Assembly (NCBI GenBank): GCA_027579435.1
Contig: JANBPK010000740.1
Span: forward strand, 62,001-126,000
DNA: 64,000 bases
Direction of reading: 5' to 3'
DNA from: Candolleomyces eurysporus
Taxonomy: Eukaryota; Basidiomycota; Agaricomycetes; Agaricales; Psathyrellaceae
The notes under the pieces are model-generated. The model made no database searches and was not told where the DNA came from. It saw only the letters and a list, made by a program, of their open reading frames with translations. The position numbers and the translations under genes are program-made. Positions 50,708 through 62,516 of the stretch are shown here, piece by piece. Position 1 is the first letter of the stretch, and each line of letters starts with the position of its first letter.

Positions 50708-52116
50708 TCACTCTTGGGCGCCAGCAGCAATCTGCTCGACTGTCCCATCCGCCCGATGAATAGTCACAGTGCCGTCCTAGTAGTGGATAATTAGTACGAG
50801 CAAGAGAATAGGTGGGGCAGTACGAAATCCCTCTTACCTCATTTCCAAAGTACGCCGCCTTGGCCATGTTGCAGAAGAGACCCACTTCGACTACCCCGGT
50901 CAGGAGTTTAATCTGCTGGAGCAACTGTCAAAGGACAACGGGAAGGGTGAGGGGTCGTTGTCAGCTAAAGGGGTACCGGGGTTCAACAAACCAAGCCTTA
51001 CAGTAGCTGGATCTTGCAACTGCCCCGGTTCGAAAGGAGCGTCGATGACAAAGTTTCCGTTATCGGTAACGACAGGTCCAGCTAGAACGGAATGAAAACT
51101 GCGGCATTAGACAAGCTCGAGAGTACTCCGAGGAACGATCTAGAACCGTACGTACCCTTTTTCACAGCCATCCTCAATGCGGCGTTGGGGGATCCGAAGG
51201 TTTTGCGAAGGGTATTCAAGATCTTTACATATGCGAAAGGGACGACCTCTATCGGCACTCCAGGAGGGTACTAGACAAATAACGAAAGAATGAGGGCATG
51301 GAGAGGAAACCTGGAGGATTGAACACTCACATTAGTACCCAGAGACTCTGCGTTTTTGCGGTAATCCGCAACGACGATGAAACTAGAGGCATCACCATAA
51401 GCAACGTCCTAGTATTGCAGAAAAATCAACGTTACTCACGTTCCCGCCGCCTCCGCAATAACCTTTTCGCGCAAATGGCAAGCTCCTCCACCCTTGATGC
51501 AGTTAAGATTCCGATCCACTCTAAATGAAGAGGCCACGGAAAGGAGGCTCGAAGTCAGAGACAAAAGATTCTGAAAGCAAGAAGGGACCAGCGACGACTC
51601 ACTCATCTGCTCCATCAATAGTAACGTCTATTGAAAGATATTCATCTACGTCTCCTAATGTAAGGCCAGCGTTTACGATCAGTTGCTTAGACTGGAAGCC
51701 TGCGGGACCGGTGAGCGAGCGTCGAATGGGAGTTGGCAACGACGGAAAGGACATACCAGTTGGGACGAAAACCCGGTCCTTGTTGGCCTCTACGCCTTGC
51801 TGAACGATCCTGTCGACAACATAGGGCACGGTCGAACCTAGAAAGGCCGTCGATCAGAATTTGTGGGGCACAGAAGGACACAAGCTTCGCACCAGAACCG
51901 ATTCCAATGATCTATTTCCCGTCATGAGTTCCCTGGCCCTGAAAGTAACGCGCGACGCACTCTATGTTCCGGCTTAATATGGTGATCAACAGCAGTATAC
52001 GCTGCGAGCCGTTTCGAAGATTCGATCGCAGCTAAGGGTTTAAGAACTTCCGGCTTCCTGGCGGCTGTGATTGATTGAGGGATCGCAGAAAAGGTTTGCG
52101 GTATCAGTATGGCCAT
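50708..52116 (-). CDS. RKI1: Ribose-5-phosphate isomerase A (278 aa)
   Basis: Interconverts ribulose 5-phosphate and ribose 5-phosphate in the non-oxidative pentose phosphate pathway. Ten exons: 51961-52116, 51893-51911, 51757-51837, 51603-51699, 51440-51520, 51331-51382, 51156-51270, 51002-51081, 50838-50924, 50708-50776; phases close at 279 codons. The second exon is only 19 bases. Motifs of Rpi[16 protein letters not shown], phosphate/substrate loop [13 protein letters not shown] with the catalytic Asp, [14 protein letters not shown] with the conserved Lys, [26 protein letters not shown], and [12 protein letters not shown]. The open frame extends upstream to 52272, but ATG 52116 fits the family start. 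This pathway also interconverts the sugars that supply erythrose 4-phosphate to AROM; adjacency may be chance. Confidence 0.95.
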
Positions 52117-52935
52117 GGTAAAGACAGTGATAACGAAGGTTGTTTGAATGGAGTCGACGGGCGAGAAAGATGAGGGGAAGCGAAGGGAGGTTTTGAGAGG
52201 CAATTTAGCATTGGGGATTTGAGAGACATGACGAAGGGATGAGTTTAATGTGAAAAGGAGATGGTACAGCATGACGAACCTTCAGCCCCCACACCGTTCG
52301 ATCCTGCAACCATACTCCTGACAAGGTTTGTGATGATGATCGGTCTTCGATTGTGTCTATCCAACAGGCGTCCAACAGAAAAGTAGGATAGTTATCCCAA
52401 TACCGAGGATTGGGGAGGGCAATGAGAGCAGTAAACGAAATCGAGGATTTGAATTGGAATATGAAAGACACCGAAGGGTTGGAGACGGGTTTGATCGGAG
52501 AATTGAAATGTTGTACAGTTCGGGCGAAACAGGTCGAGACCACCGTTCGTGAAAGGGTCAGCTCGTTAGCAGCCATAATTTATGAAGACATGAAGGATTC
52601 TCGACATACGCTCTTCCTCGACCTAGACACGTTCTTGCTGAAGGTAGACCACCGTGACCAGGCTGGGGCTTGAAGGCGACAGAATGGAACCTTCTGGCAG
52701 GAAGGGAACGGAGTAAAGGCATCATGGTCAAACTTCCAGCTATATTAGAGACCCAGGGAACTGGACCCAGTTCATTGAAGAGCCGCTCGTCGTCGTCTTA
52801 CTCAGAGTCGGAAGTCGAGGCGTGCTCGACGGAGGAAACCAAATTGATGATCTGACAACCGCGCTTAGTCAGACCGCGTTCTCTCTTTGATCACGACCAC
52901 CACATCGACGAACGTTGGAAAGTGAAAGGTAGACC
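52117..52935. other. Divergent promoter region of RKI1 and TFB5
   Basis: About 0.8 kb between divergent housekeeping genes. Short ORFs on both strands without features. Confidence 0.45.
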
Positions 52936-53302
52936 ATGCGGGCAATAAAGGGTACGTATATCCCCCCAAACTCCTCCCAAACTCGCCGGCTTAACCCTCT
53001 CGCCAGGCATTCTCTTCACCTGGTAATTCTTCAACCGAATCCAGCCTCCGGAGATTCCAGATTCTGAACAGTCATACGGAAGAAACAGTGACCCTGCAGT
53101 CAAGCAGATTCTGCTGGCCATGAACGAGAAGCAGAGCTTCATCATCGAGGACCTGGACGACTACCACGTCGTCATCAAGGCGGATGATGAATACAGAGTG
53201 AGGAAGGAACTCGATCTCGAGGTTCGTTGTCTCATACCACCACGACGAACCTCTTCATGACCCATTCTATAGCTCGAGAAGAATACCTACAATCAGGAGT
53301 AG
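52936..53302 (+). CDS. TFB5: TFIIH subunit TFB5/TTDA homolog (about 60 aa)
   Basis: Small subunit of the general transcription and DNA repair factor TFIIH that stabilises its p52/p8 module. Exons 52936-52955, 53089-53221, 53273-53302. Family pattern: MRAIKGT, then DPAVKQILLAMNEKQSFIIE, DLDDYHVVIK, and C-terminal LEKNTYNQE, aligning with the DPAxKQ...FIIxDLDDxHxxV core of TFB5. The first intron is the weak point: in the chosen splice three residues usually found between IKGT and DP are missing, so a small exon or another acceptor may be used. Total 61 codons with the stop; family members have about 68-72 residues. Confidence 0.82.
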
Positions 53303-53890
53303 CCATCTGGCTCAGAAATCTCGGACACGAACACCTTGCTTCGATTACCATGGTGGCCGCGTTTTCACTCCGCGAGCGAGGAGGCGTAATTGTTACAGGG
53401 CACATCCAACCTAGCACGCTCCGAACCCTGCGCCACTCTCCAATCCTTCGCTGCAGACTCTCAAATCGACATTCTCACCCTCCCTTGACACGTCCAGAGG
53501 CCCTCTTGCTGCCAAAGTACACGACTCATTTACGTTCATTGGCCGTCTCACTATCTGGGTTATTCCCGAATCTCTGTCCTGGTACTTCGTACGCTCAAAT
53601 TCTTAGTGGATGGCGTGTAAGAAACAGCGATGAAATAAATATCAAATCGACCTCTGGTGCATCTTGGACTTGAGGGTTGGGGAAGATCAGACACGTTCTC
53701 AAAAGGCTCCAGCTCGGGCTGAAATCGACCCATGACCTTGTCCTTAACTTCGAATTCTGCTCTCGCTGTGACGGTTGGACCCTTTTCGGCGAGCTGTTGA
53801 ACGTTGAGCCCCAGCTTAGAATTTGTTTATGATTTTTCAGGGTCTCGTCAGCATCCATCGGATTGGTCTGGCGGTCAGGATTGTGGCAAT
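53303..53890. other. Intergenic
   Basis: Between TFB5 and the first HNH-type copy; short ORFs on both strands only. Confidence 0.4.
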
Positions 53891-54961
53891 ATGGCACCCT
53901 CCAGTGGGACGAGTTCTACAGATACATAACCGCGTTCGTCCCCTGAGGCTCAGATCGTACAACCCGGACGCTATGTCTTACTTTCCACAAGTAAGTAGGG
54001 CCTGTGGATTGATCACCTTTTCACAGCGTGAATATTGACCTCGATCTTAATCTGATTCTTCACCAAAAAGCTGGCCAATCTATTCGTGTCGGGCTCGAGC
54101 CAGCTCTCCCCCACGCTCTGAATCCAACCTTTCCCGAGCCCCCTCACTCCGGTGAAGTGAGTAGCGAATGTTTAGGGAACCTTCTTCGACTATGGCAGCT
54201 AACTCACTTTTTTCGACACTGGCTTTGGACAGGAACCTGCCTGCCTCATCCGTGGACATGAGAGAGATGTTAAATGCCTTGTCACGGGTCTTCAGACGCA
54301 GACGTACAGTCGTCTGAAAGTTGCGCACATGTTCCCGCGGGCATATAAAGCTGGAGTGAGTCTCTATCTGCCTCACCTAGCCGTAATACATATTAACAAT
54401 GCGAACTCACCGTACATATCACAGTGGACACTCGAAGGCTACCCGAGCAAGATCACCGACCCGCAGACGAAGATTCAACGGCATCCCGGCAAAGATCGAC
54501 TCATCGAAGAACGTTATAACACTGCGCAGGGAATTTTACAATGCTTGGGTCATTTACGAGTTTGGTGTCGACCCGAACGTGGGTTCCACCATGCATACAT
54601 ATATTACCTGCTGAATGAAGATCACTCACTCACTCATCGCAGAACAACTACCCAATTACCGCATTTAAGAACGGCAAAAAAGACATCAACGGCCAACATC
54701 TCCACCTTGAGCACATCCAAGATCCAACACTCCGCCCTCTCGACGAGCTGTTCACCGATCGCTTAAAGCAAAGGCTTTATAAGCATGTGAGCGTCGCGGG
54801 TAATGGACGTATGTAGACTGTCAAGATCTGGGAAGGGGTTGTCGAACTCCATTTGGAGAAATAGCCAGGGGAAGGAACTACTCGAGTTTGCGCTCAGGGA
54901 TCGGCTTTTTAATCGTCGGGGTGCGCAAGAGTTGGAAGACTCTAGACGGATAGCTGAATAA
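53891..54961 (+). pseudogene. HNH_2-type nuclease-like gene, copy 1
   Basis: Resembles the Agaricomycete HNH_2 proteins, mostly of unknown role. Starts MAPSSGTSSTDT and then has an in-frame TAA; IVQPGRYV follows. Later exons are better kept: VITLRREFYNAWVIYEFGVD, an intron (GTGGGT...GCAG, about 54580-54640), then ITAFKNGKKDINGQHLHLEH with IQDPTLRPLDELFTD (His of the HNH site region in LEHIQD), and a last exon KELLEFALRDRLFNRRGAQE ending at 54961. The early stop suggests a pseudogene, but it is the most complete of the three copies and an alternative start could rescue it. Confidence 0.5.
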
Positions 54962-55791
54962 TTTTAGGGACCGCGAGTTTGGTGAAATTCGGAGTTTCCG
55001 GCTCGCTTATTCACAATCTAAGTAGAAGTAAAGGTTTGAGAAAGAGCGTGGGGGTTGTGGTTCTAAACTGGAGTACGGTGAAGCCTAGGAGAATGACGTT
55101 CTGATGGCGAAAAAATGTCCAACACCATCGCAATTAGTGTCAGGTTGGTGTTGGGTATAAAATTATCACGGATACAGCGCTGCTTCCTGGACTTGGGTCC
55201 TTCCGAATGCGATGGAGAGCCAGACGACAAGTTTACACCTCTCTTCTCGAAAACCGTTGAGGGTGCTGCACCCTCGCTTGCCCAGCAAGCGGTGTGGAAG
55301 ATCGTACTGAAAGAAACTAGTATCACCTGTCTGACAAGATTCTTGTCCCTCCTTTTGGGGCATCGACTCTTACAGCAGCCGCTGAATACAAGGTTCCGAC
55401 TCCGTGTCTGGAGGTAGCCCTTCTAGCGCTTTCTCTAACAGCTAAAACCCTCACGCGCTTGTTCTGATAGGCCTCAGCTTTGATCCGACTTGCTGATCCG
55501 TCTGCGTCAAGAGGTGTCTCCGGGCAAGCCCCGTTACGGTATGACCCATATCTGGACCCGCTAGTTATATAAAAGACGGAACAGCTTACCAGTAGTATTA
55601 ACATTCTGAAAGCACGTTCTCTGCCTGAAGTCATACAAACTAGAATTGTGTAACGGATTTACGAATTACGAAAGATACGGGCATTCAGAACAGTTTTCAT
55701 CCAATCCCTGGTCACTAACAGTTTCGATTCTCTCCTTCTGTGATATCTTGAGTGTCTGCGGCCCCCTTGCTTTCGGACTCTTCGGAAGGAT
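54962..55791. other. Spacer of tandem unit 1
   Basis: Homologous to the spacers at 58418-59141 and 61831-62516. A shared minus ORF piece (CLTG/FQTG...YDLPHRLLGK, LVVWLSIAFG) recurs in the copies, but I cannot tell whether it codes. Confidence 0.4.
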
Positions 55792-57296
55792 CTAGATACA
55801 ATGCTCGAGCTCCTCCGCTCGGACACTAAGTCGGTTGGACTTACGGCATTGACCGATTGCATGCGTCTGCGTAGATGTAATTTGTCTGAACACGAGAGGC
55901 TCTACGTGCCAAAAATTCTTCCCCTGCCTGCGATCAAAACTTTGAGCTTCCATCGAAAGTTGCCTTTTCAAAGTGTAAATAGCGATAAGCTGAGGTGCGA
56001 GGACCTTTCAGAACAAAACCGTACGTTAGAGGTAGGAAGCTGGAATGAGGGGATATACTACTCACACTGTTCCCAAGCCAGAGTGCCAGGAAAATACGAA
56101 GAGTTAAAACCCGAGGGTAAGTCCACCCAGATAAATCGGGGCTGCTGCAAGTGCCAGTATACCACGTAATGATTGTGGCAGTACCACAGAAAGCGGGAAG
56201 TAACATAGCTTCAATGAGAATGGCAACTACTTTTGCGTATACTGACTGCCAACGCGAATTGTTGTGGCTCGCCCAGCTAACGCAGCCATTGTCCTCGTCA
56301 CCGTCGCTGCTGGGGCACTGTTGTCGGCGAACCTGGACGATCCGGGATATGATCAGGCTGGTCGATAGGAGATTTGTGATGAGGGAGAGAGCGAGCCACA
56401 TGTAACGCAGATCGTTCAACGATGTAGGGGCGAGCACGACAGTATCTCTCGTGCCTTCAGGTAGATTTTCATTGAAGACGAAAATTCCACACATCTCCAC
56501 TACGGATATCGCTGCACCGGCTGATGTTAATAGTGATTGATTGATCTGAATTCCACCAATGGAGCTCACCAACGGTTACAACATAAACCGCCACTGCGGA
56601 TACATAGATCAAATCCCCCTGGGCGGAGAAAATGATGTAACATCGGTATACCTAAACCACCAATCAGTCAACTGTTCGGAAGGAGCGAAAGTCATTGGCT
56701 CACAAACAAACCATCTGCAACCAGAAATACGACTTGGAAGATTCTGGCAAACATGAAATGCAGGTAATATTCGGTGTTGTCGACGTATTGCGCATTATTC
56801 GCCATCTTGGCTCGACATCCTCCAATGTAATTGGATCGAACGAGGCCGCCGGAGCCTTTTGATGCGACCGACTCTGTGTTTCTCAGCATGCACAAGATCT
56901 CCTTCACTGACAAGAAGGTGTTGGTGCAGTATATAATCGTTCCGATGGCAAGCAGAAGAAACAAAAGGAGGCTCCCGACTGCATACACACTTGGCCGATG
57001 CCTCACCACTGGCTTGAAAGACTTGGGCCGGGTCACTCGGAAAATATGCCTGAGAACCTTTGTCGATGTCACTCCCAGGATCGCTGGAATGAGAGAAAGC
57101 GTCGGCAGAGTTAAAGTGAAGGAATATCTCGAAGTGTGTACAAACCTGTCATTACAGAAAGGAAGATGCAAGTTGATAAGTCGGCCAGGATCATTCCCTC
57201 TGGGTCGTGCGGCCTAGTGATTCCTTGGGTCGCATTTGCAATCTCCGTGTAATAGTCGTTGATTCTCCAGGACCAGAACGATGGGGTAAGAGCCAT
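55792..57296 (-). CDS. Multi-pass membrane protein, tandem copy a (426 aa)
   Basis: Exons 57146-57296, 56704-57083, 56570-56651, 56066-56520, 55792-56004; phases close at 427 codons. Hydrophilic N-terminus MALTPSFWSWRINDYYTEIA is followed by hydrophobic helices: MILADLSTCIFLSVM, SLLLFLLLAIGTIIYC, IFQVVFLVADGLFVYRCYII, VSAVAVYVVTV, MWLALSLITNLLSTSLIISR, VVAILIEAMLLPAFCGTATI, RIFLALWLGNS, and a hydrophilic tail from VLAPQLIAI. The 61-base first intron has a clear TTTAAC branch site. Seven-TM-like Agaricomycete family of unknown function, paralogous to the + gene at 43071. No disruption. Confidence 0.78.
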
Positions 57297-57904
57297 GGTA
57301 AAAGGCTTTCAGGCGGCTGCTTCGTTGGCTTCGGACCGAAAGCAGAGGAGAGTTACATCTCTGGTCACTTCAATTACTCTTTCGCTTTAAGTACAGCATA
57401 GGGTTCCATGAATCAAGATGTTAACTCCCCGTGCAGAGTTGAAGATGCTGCATTGGGAATCATCGTGTTTGATCATGAGAAGAGAACCCATACAACTGCG
57501 CTTCGGAGCGTTGGGAGCGAATTCCAAGTAGCCCAGCTTGGATAAGGTGGGGATCTGGCCGGCACTTGTTAAACAATTTCGAGCAATTTTGTATCTCACC
57601 ATCACATCATGCATGACCACGGGGCAGCTGATGTCATGTAAGAATGCCCTAATCTCCCGGGCTTTCGTTAAGTGAAAGCACAGGTCCATTCAGCGACTAT
57701 GAGGTGTGAACATGGGAGCAACGAGCAGCGGCGATCAAGGTCAGGAAATCTAACAAACCACTCGGCAGGCGCGATCTAGTGGTGATTGTGACTCTTTGTG
57801 GACTTTAAATTGTCCTATAACTACGGCTTCCACTTTTTTTTGAACATGGGGCTCAAAATGAATTCGGAAAAATGAACATTGAGAACAGATACTTCCTTCA
57901 AGCC
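57297..57904. other. Unit junction 1/2
   Basis: Contains a minus ORF (57387-57689) closely matched by 60738-61070 in the next unit (CPVVMHDVMVRY, SKLGYLEFAPNAPKRS) and overlapping + frames that are equally similar. Conservation is explained by recent duplication, so coding is not shown. Confidence 0.4.
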
Positions 57905-58417
57905 CAGTTGACAATGCGAACTCACAGAGGATACGCGAAAGCTACTTGAGCAAGATCATCGACCCCACAGAGGAAACCTCAATAAGTAGCCCAGCAAAGA
58001 TTGAATTATTGCAGAACGTTATTACAATGCGCGGGGATCTGTACAACGGTTGGATTAATTACGACCTTGGCGTCGACCCGAACGTAGGTTCCCTTATACA
58101 TACCACCGCTAGCGGCGACGGGGTCATATACTCTATATACTACCTGCTGAAAATCACTCACCCACTCATTGCAGAACAACTACCGCATCACTGCATTTAA
58201 AAACGGCAACGAATACATCAACGGCCAGCATATTCACCTCGACCACATCCAAGATCTAATATTTCGCCCTCTCAACGACTTGTTCACCAATCACTTTAAT
58301 CAGGGAATTTACAAACATGTGAGCGGCACGGCTGAACGCGAATGGACGTAGATAGTGTGGCCTTTTAATCGTCGGGTTGCGCAAGAGTTGGAAGACTTGA
58401 GACAGGCAGCTGAATAA
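57905..58417 (+). pseudogene. HNH_2-type gene, copy 2, 5'-truncated
   Basis: Lacks the first exon of copy 1. Retains VITMRGDLYNGWINYDLGVD, an intron, RITAFKNGNEYINGQHIHLD with HIQDLIFRPLNDLFTNHF, and a last exon ending VRKS/ELEDLRQAAE before TAA 58415-58417. Part of the 3' exon seen in copy 1 is missing. Confidence 0.6.
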
Positions 58418-59141
58418 TTTTTAGGACCGCGAATTCAGTGGAATTGGGAGTTTCCGATTCGATTCCTTACGATCGAAGTATAAATGAAGTTTTGAGAAAA
58501 GCGCAAGGGACCTGATTTTAAACTGGGGTGCAATGAGGCAAACGAAGCCGAAGGGAAACAGCGTTCTTTGGATGGCAAAAATGACCAATATCATTGCAGT
58601 ACGTCCCCCGAATTCGATGGAAAACCAGACGACGAGTCTCCCCGAAAACTGTTGAGAGTGTCGCACCCTCTGCTTGCCGAGTAGGCACTGCGGAAGGTCG
58701 TAGTAAGAGAAAATAGTCTCGCCTGTCTGAAAAGGTTTCTGTCCATCCCTTTGAGGCATCGACTCTAACAGTAGCGGCTGAATACGAGGCTCCGACTTCG
58801 TATCTGGAGTTACGAAAAATGCTCGGATCAGAACTTCAGACCGCTTGCTCCTATCGCAGTTCTGATCCGTCTGGCTGATCCGTCTGCCAGGCCCCTTTCC
58901 ATGCCTGGACCTGGAAGTTATGCAACACCAACCAACTTGCCAGTAGTATTCAAGCTCTGAGAGCCCGTTCTCTGCATGAAGGAGTAGAAACTAGGTCTAT
59001 GTAGCGGATTGACGAAATGAGAAAGATACAGGCACCTAGAACAGCTTCTTTTCCCTGATAACTAACCGCAGACCCGATTCCCTTCTTCTGTGATATCTTG
59101 AGTGTCTGTGGCCTGCTTTTTGCTGACTTCTTCGGAATCAT
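58418..59141. other. Spacer of tandem unit 2
   Basis: Homologous to 54962-55791; no gene called. Confidence 0.4.
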
Positions 59142-60647
59142 CTAAATAAAACGCTCGAGCTCTTTCTCTCGGTCACCGAGCCGGTTGGACTTACCGGAAT
59201 GACTGATTGCATGCGTCTGCGTAGATGTAATTTGTCTGAACACGAGAGGCTCAACGCCCCGGAAGTTCCTTCCCTGCCTGCGACCAAAATTTTGACCTTC
59301 CATCGAAATTTGCCTCTTCAGAGTGAAAATAGCGATGAGCTGCAGTGCGAGGACCTTTTAGAACGGAACCGTAAGTTAGAGGTAGGAAATTGGAACGAAG
59401 AAATATCTACTCACACTGTTCCCAAGCCAAAGCGTCAGGAACATGCGAAGAACTAAAACCCGAGGATAAGTCCACCCAGATATATCGGTGCCGCTAGCAG
59501 TGCCAGTATACCACGCAATGATTGTGGCAGTACCACAGAAAGCGGGAAGTAACATAGCTTCAATGAGGATGGTAACTACTTTTGTGTATACTGACTGCCA
59601 ACGCGAATTGTCATTGGTCGTCCAGCTAATGCAGCCATTGTCATCGTCACCGTCGTTGCTGGGGTATTGCTGTCGGCGAACCTGAATGATCCGGGATATG
59701 ATCAGGCCGGTCGATATGAGATTTGTGATGAAGGAGAAGGTAAGCCACATGTAACGCAGATCGTTCAGCGCTGTGGCCCCAGGCACAAGTGTCCACAAAT
59801 CTCTTGCCCCTTCAGGTGGCTTTTCATTAAATATGAAAATTCCACACATCTCTACCAAGGATATCGCTGTACCGGCAAATGTTAGTACTGATTGATTGCG
59901 CTGACTTCCACTAAGATGGAGCCCACCAACGGTTACAGCATAGACCGCCATCGCAGCTACATAGCTCAGATTCCCCTGGGCGGAGAAAACGATGTAACAC
60001 CGGTAAACCTGACCACCAATCAGTCAACTGCTCAGAAGGAAGGAAACGGCTCACCAAGAGACCATCTGCAATCAGAAATACAACTTGGAATATTCTGCCA
60101 AACATGAAATGCAGGAAATATTCGGTCTTGTCGACATATTGCGTATTATTCGCCAACTTGGCTCGACATCCTCCAATGTAATTAAATTGAACGAAGTCGC
60201 CGGAGACTTTTGATGCAACCGACTCTGTGTTTCTCAGCATGCACAAGATCTCCTTCACTGACAAGAAGGTGTTGGTGCAGTAGATGATCGTGCCGATGGA
60301 AAGCAGAATGAACAAAAGGAGGCTCCCGACTGCATACACACTTGGCCGATGCCTCACCACTGGCCTTGAAGACTTGGGCCGGGTCACTCGGAAAATATGC
60401 CTGAGAACCTTGGTTGATGTCACTCCCAGGATCGCTGGAAGGAGCGAAAGCGTCAGCAGAGTTAAAGTGAAGGAATATCTCGAAAGGCGAACGAACTTGT
60501 CATTACAGAAAGGAAGATGCAAGTTGATAAGTCCGCCAGGATCATTCCCTCTGGGTCTTGCGGCCTAGTGATTCCTTGGGTCGCATTTGCAATCTCCGCG
60601 TAATAGTCGTTGATTCTCCAGGACCAGAACGATGGGGTAAGTGCCAT
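59142..60647 (-). CDS. Multi-pass membrane protein, tandem copy b (432 aa)
   Basis: Exons 60497-60647, 60055-60434, 59927-60008, 59415-59887, 59142-59354; phases close at 433 codons. Same topology as copy a: ILADLSTCIFLSVMT, SLLLFILLSIGTIIYC, FQVVFLIADGLLVYRCY, MWLTFSFITNLISTGLIISR, VVTILIEAMLLPAFCGTA. Two splice sites differ from copy a: the first donor is GTTCGT instead of GTTTGT, and the acceptor used by copy a before exon 4 has changed to TG, so an upstream CAG (59888-59890) is needed; it keeps the frame and leaves a 39-base intron. The tail ends at the same stop position as copy a. Confidence 0.76.
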
Positions 60648-61249
60648 GGTGAGAGGCTTTCAGGCGGCTACTTCGTTGGCTCCGGACCGAAAGCAGAGGA
60701 GAAGTGCATCTCTGGTAGCTTCAATTACTCTTTCGCTTTAAGTACAACATGGGGTTCCATGAATCAAGATGTTAACTCCCCGTGCAGAGTTGGAGATGCT
60801 CCATTGGGGCTCATCATATTTGATTATGAGAAGAGAACTGGTACAGCTGCGCTTCGGAGCGTTGGGAGCGAATTCCAAGTAGCCCAGCTTGGATAAGGTG
60901 GGGATCTGGCCGGCACTTGTTGAACAATTTCGAGAAACTCTGTATCTCACCATCACATCAGGCATGACCACGGGGCAGCTGATGTCATGTAAGAATGCCC
61001 TAATCTCCCGAGCTTTCGTTAAGTGATAGCGCAGGCCATTCATGGCCATAGATATATTCAACTGCCACATCGTTCGGATTTGGAAGGATCATGACTTGAT
61101 TCTCTGGAACAACGTCCGCACAGTTCAACTGAGTTCGATGTTTGGCTATAGACATGACGAACGCCACCGCCGCAATGATACAACAGAAAAACCTGTGCCT
61201 ATTCTGCAATTGCTTGTAAAAGGTCCGTTTATCACAGATTGAAGTTATT
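60648..61249. other. Unit junction 2/3
   Basis: Homologous to 57297-57904; same conserved ORF pieces, no gene called. Confidence 0.4.
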
Positions 61250-61830
61250 GTTACGATCGGGATTGTGGCAATACGGCACCCTCCAGTGGGTTACAGTGGA
61301 TACGTGAAGGCTAACCGAGCAAGGTCCCCGACACCGCAGACAAAGCCTCAATGGGTGGCCCTTCAAAGATCAATTCAGTGCAGAATGTGATCACGCTGCG
61401 CAGGGATCTGTACAATGTCTAGGTCAGTTACGAGTTTGACTTCGATCCAAACGTAGGTTCCATTATATTACGCTGAAGATCATACAACCACTGATCGCAG
61501 AGCAACTACCGCATGACCGCATTCACAAACGGCAACGCACACACCAACAGAGCATCTTCACCTAGACCACATCTAAGATCCAACGCTCAGACCTCTCGAC
61601 GAGCTGTTCACCGATCACTTTGCGCAAGGACTTTACAAGCATGTGAGCGGCACGAGTGAAAGTCAATGAACGTACGGTATGTAGAGTGTGAAGATGCCAT
61701 CGAGAAGGAGTTTCCGAACCCCATTTGGTGGACTAGGCAGGGGAAGGAGCTATCCGACTTTGCACTTAGAGATCGGCTTTTTGATCGTCGGGTTGTGCAA
61801 GAGTTGGAAGACGAGAAGGGCAGCTGAACG
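61250..61830 (+). pseudogene. HNH_2-type gene, copy 3, internally deleted
   Basis: Begins with a 30-base match to copy 1 (gattgtggcaat...ccagtggg at 61258-61288), then jumps to the region homologous to about 54420, so the middle is deleted. Frames are broken (stop in place of the Trp in NAW; the DHIQD block is out of frame) and the terminal stop of copies 1 and 2 is absent. Confidence 0.65.
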
Positions 61831-62516
61831 ACTTTTGTGACCGTGAATTTGGTGAAATTAGGAGCCTCTGATTTGGCTTTCCTCAATCCAAGTACAAATA
61901 GGAGTTTGAGACAGCGCATACGGGACGGTGAAGCATATGAACAGAAGAAACAACGGTCTGATAGCGAAATATGTCCAACATCATTGCGGCTTGTATTGGT
62001 TACAAAATCATCATAAATACGGCTTGTGCTTCCTGAGCCCGGGACTTCCTGAATGCCATGCAAAACCAGACGACAACGAGCTTACATCCCTGTCCCCGAA
62101 AATGGTGCAGAGGGTCACCTATCCTCTGCTTGCCAGGTAGGCGGCATGGAAGTCCACGGTCGGTGAGAGCGATTATGGCCTGCATCAAAAATTTCCTGTC
62201 CTTTACATCGACCCTCCCAGCTAGCTCCCCTACTTGCCCCTCCAGCGCCTTCTTGTCCAAACCACTGAAGCACTCGGACTAGTGTGTGTGTAAGTTTTCC
62301 GAGGTCGGTTTGCCATCACTGACACCAGTAGCTTCTTGGTCCGCAGCTTTGATCCAGATGGCTGATCCGTCCGCGTCAAGCTGAACTTGTTGAGTCTCCT
62401 GAAGCTCCCCAGGCCTGCAGGCCTCTCTACTGCAGTGTGGTCCATACCCAGACCTGTAATTTGAATGCGATACTGATTAAATTGACAATAGCTCTCAAAT
62501 TTAAAGCACGCGTTCT
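61831..62516. other. Spacer of tandem unit 3
   Basis: Homologous to the spacers of units 1 and 2, more diverged; no gene called. Confidence 0.4.

Noticed and set aside
57387..61070. Conserved minus ORF pair at 57387-57689 and 60738-61070 as a small gene
   Set aside because: Similarity is explained by the tandem duplication; the overlapping + frames are equally similar, so coding strand cannot be chosen.
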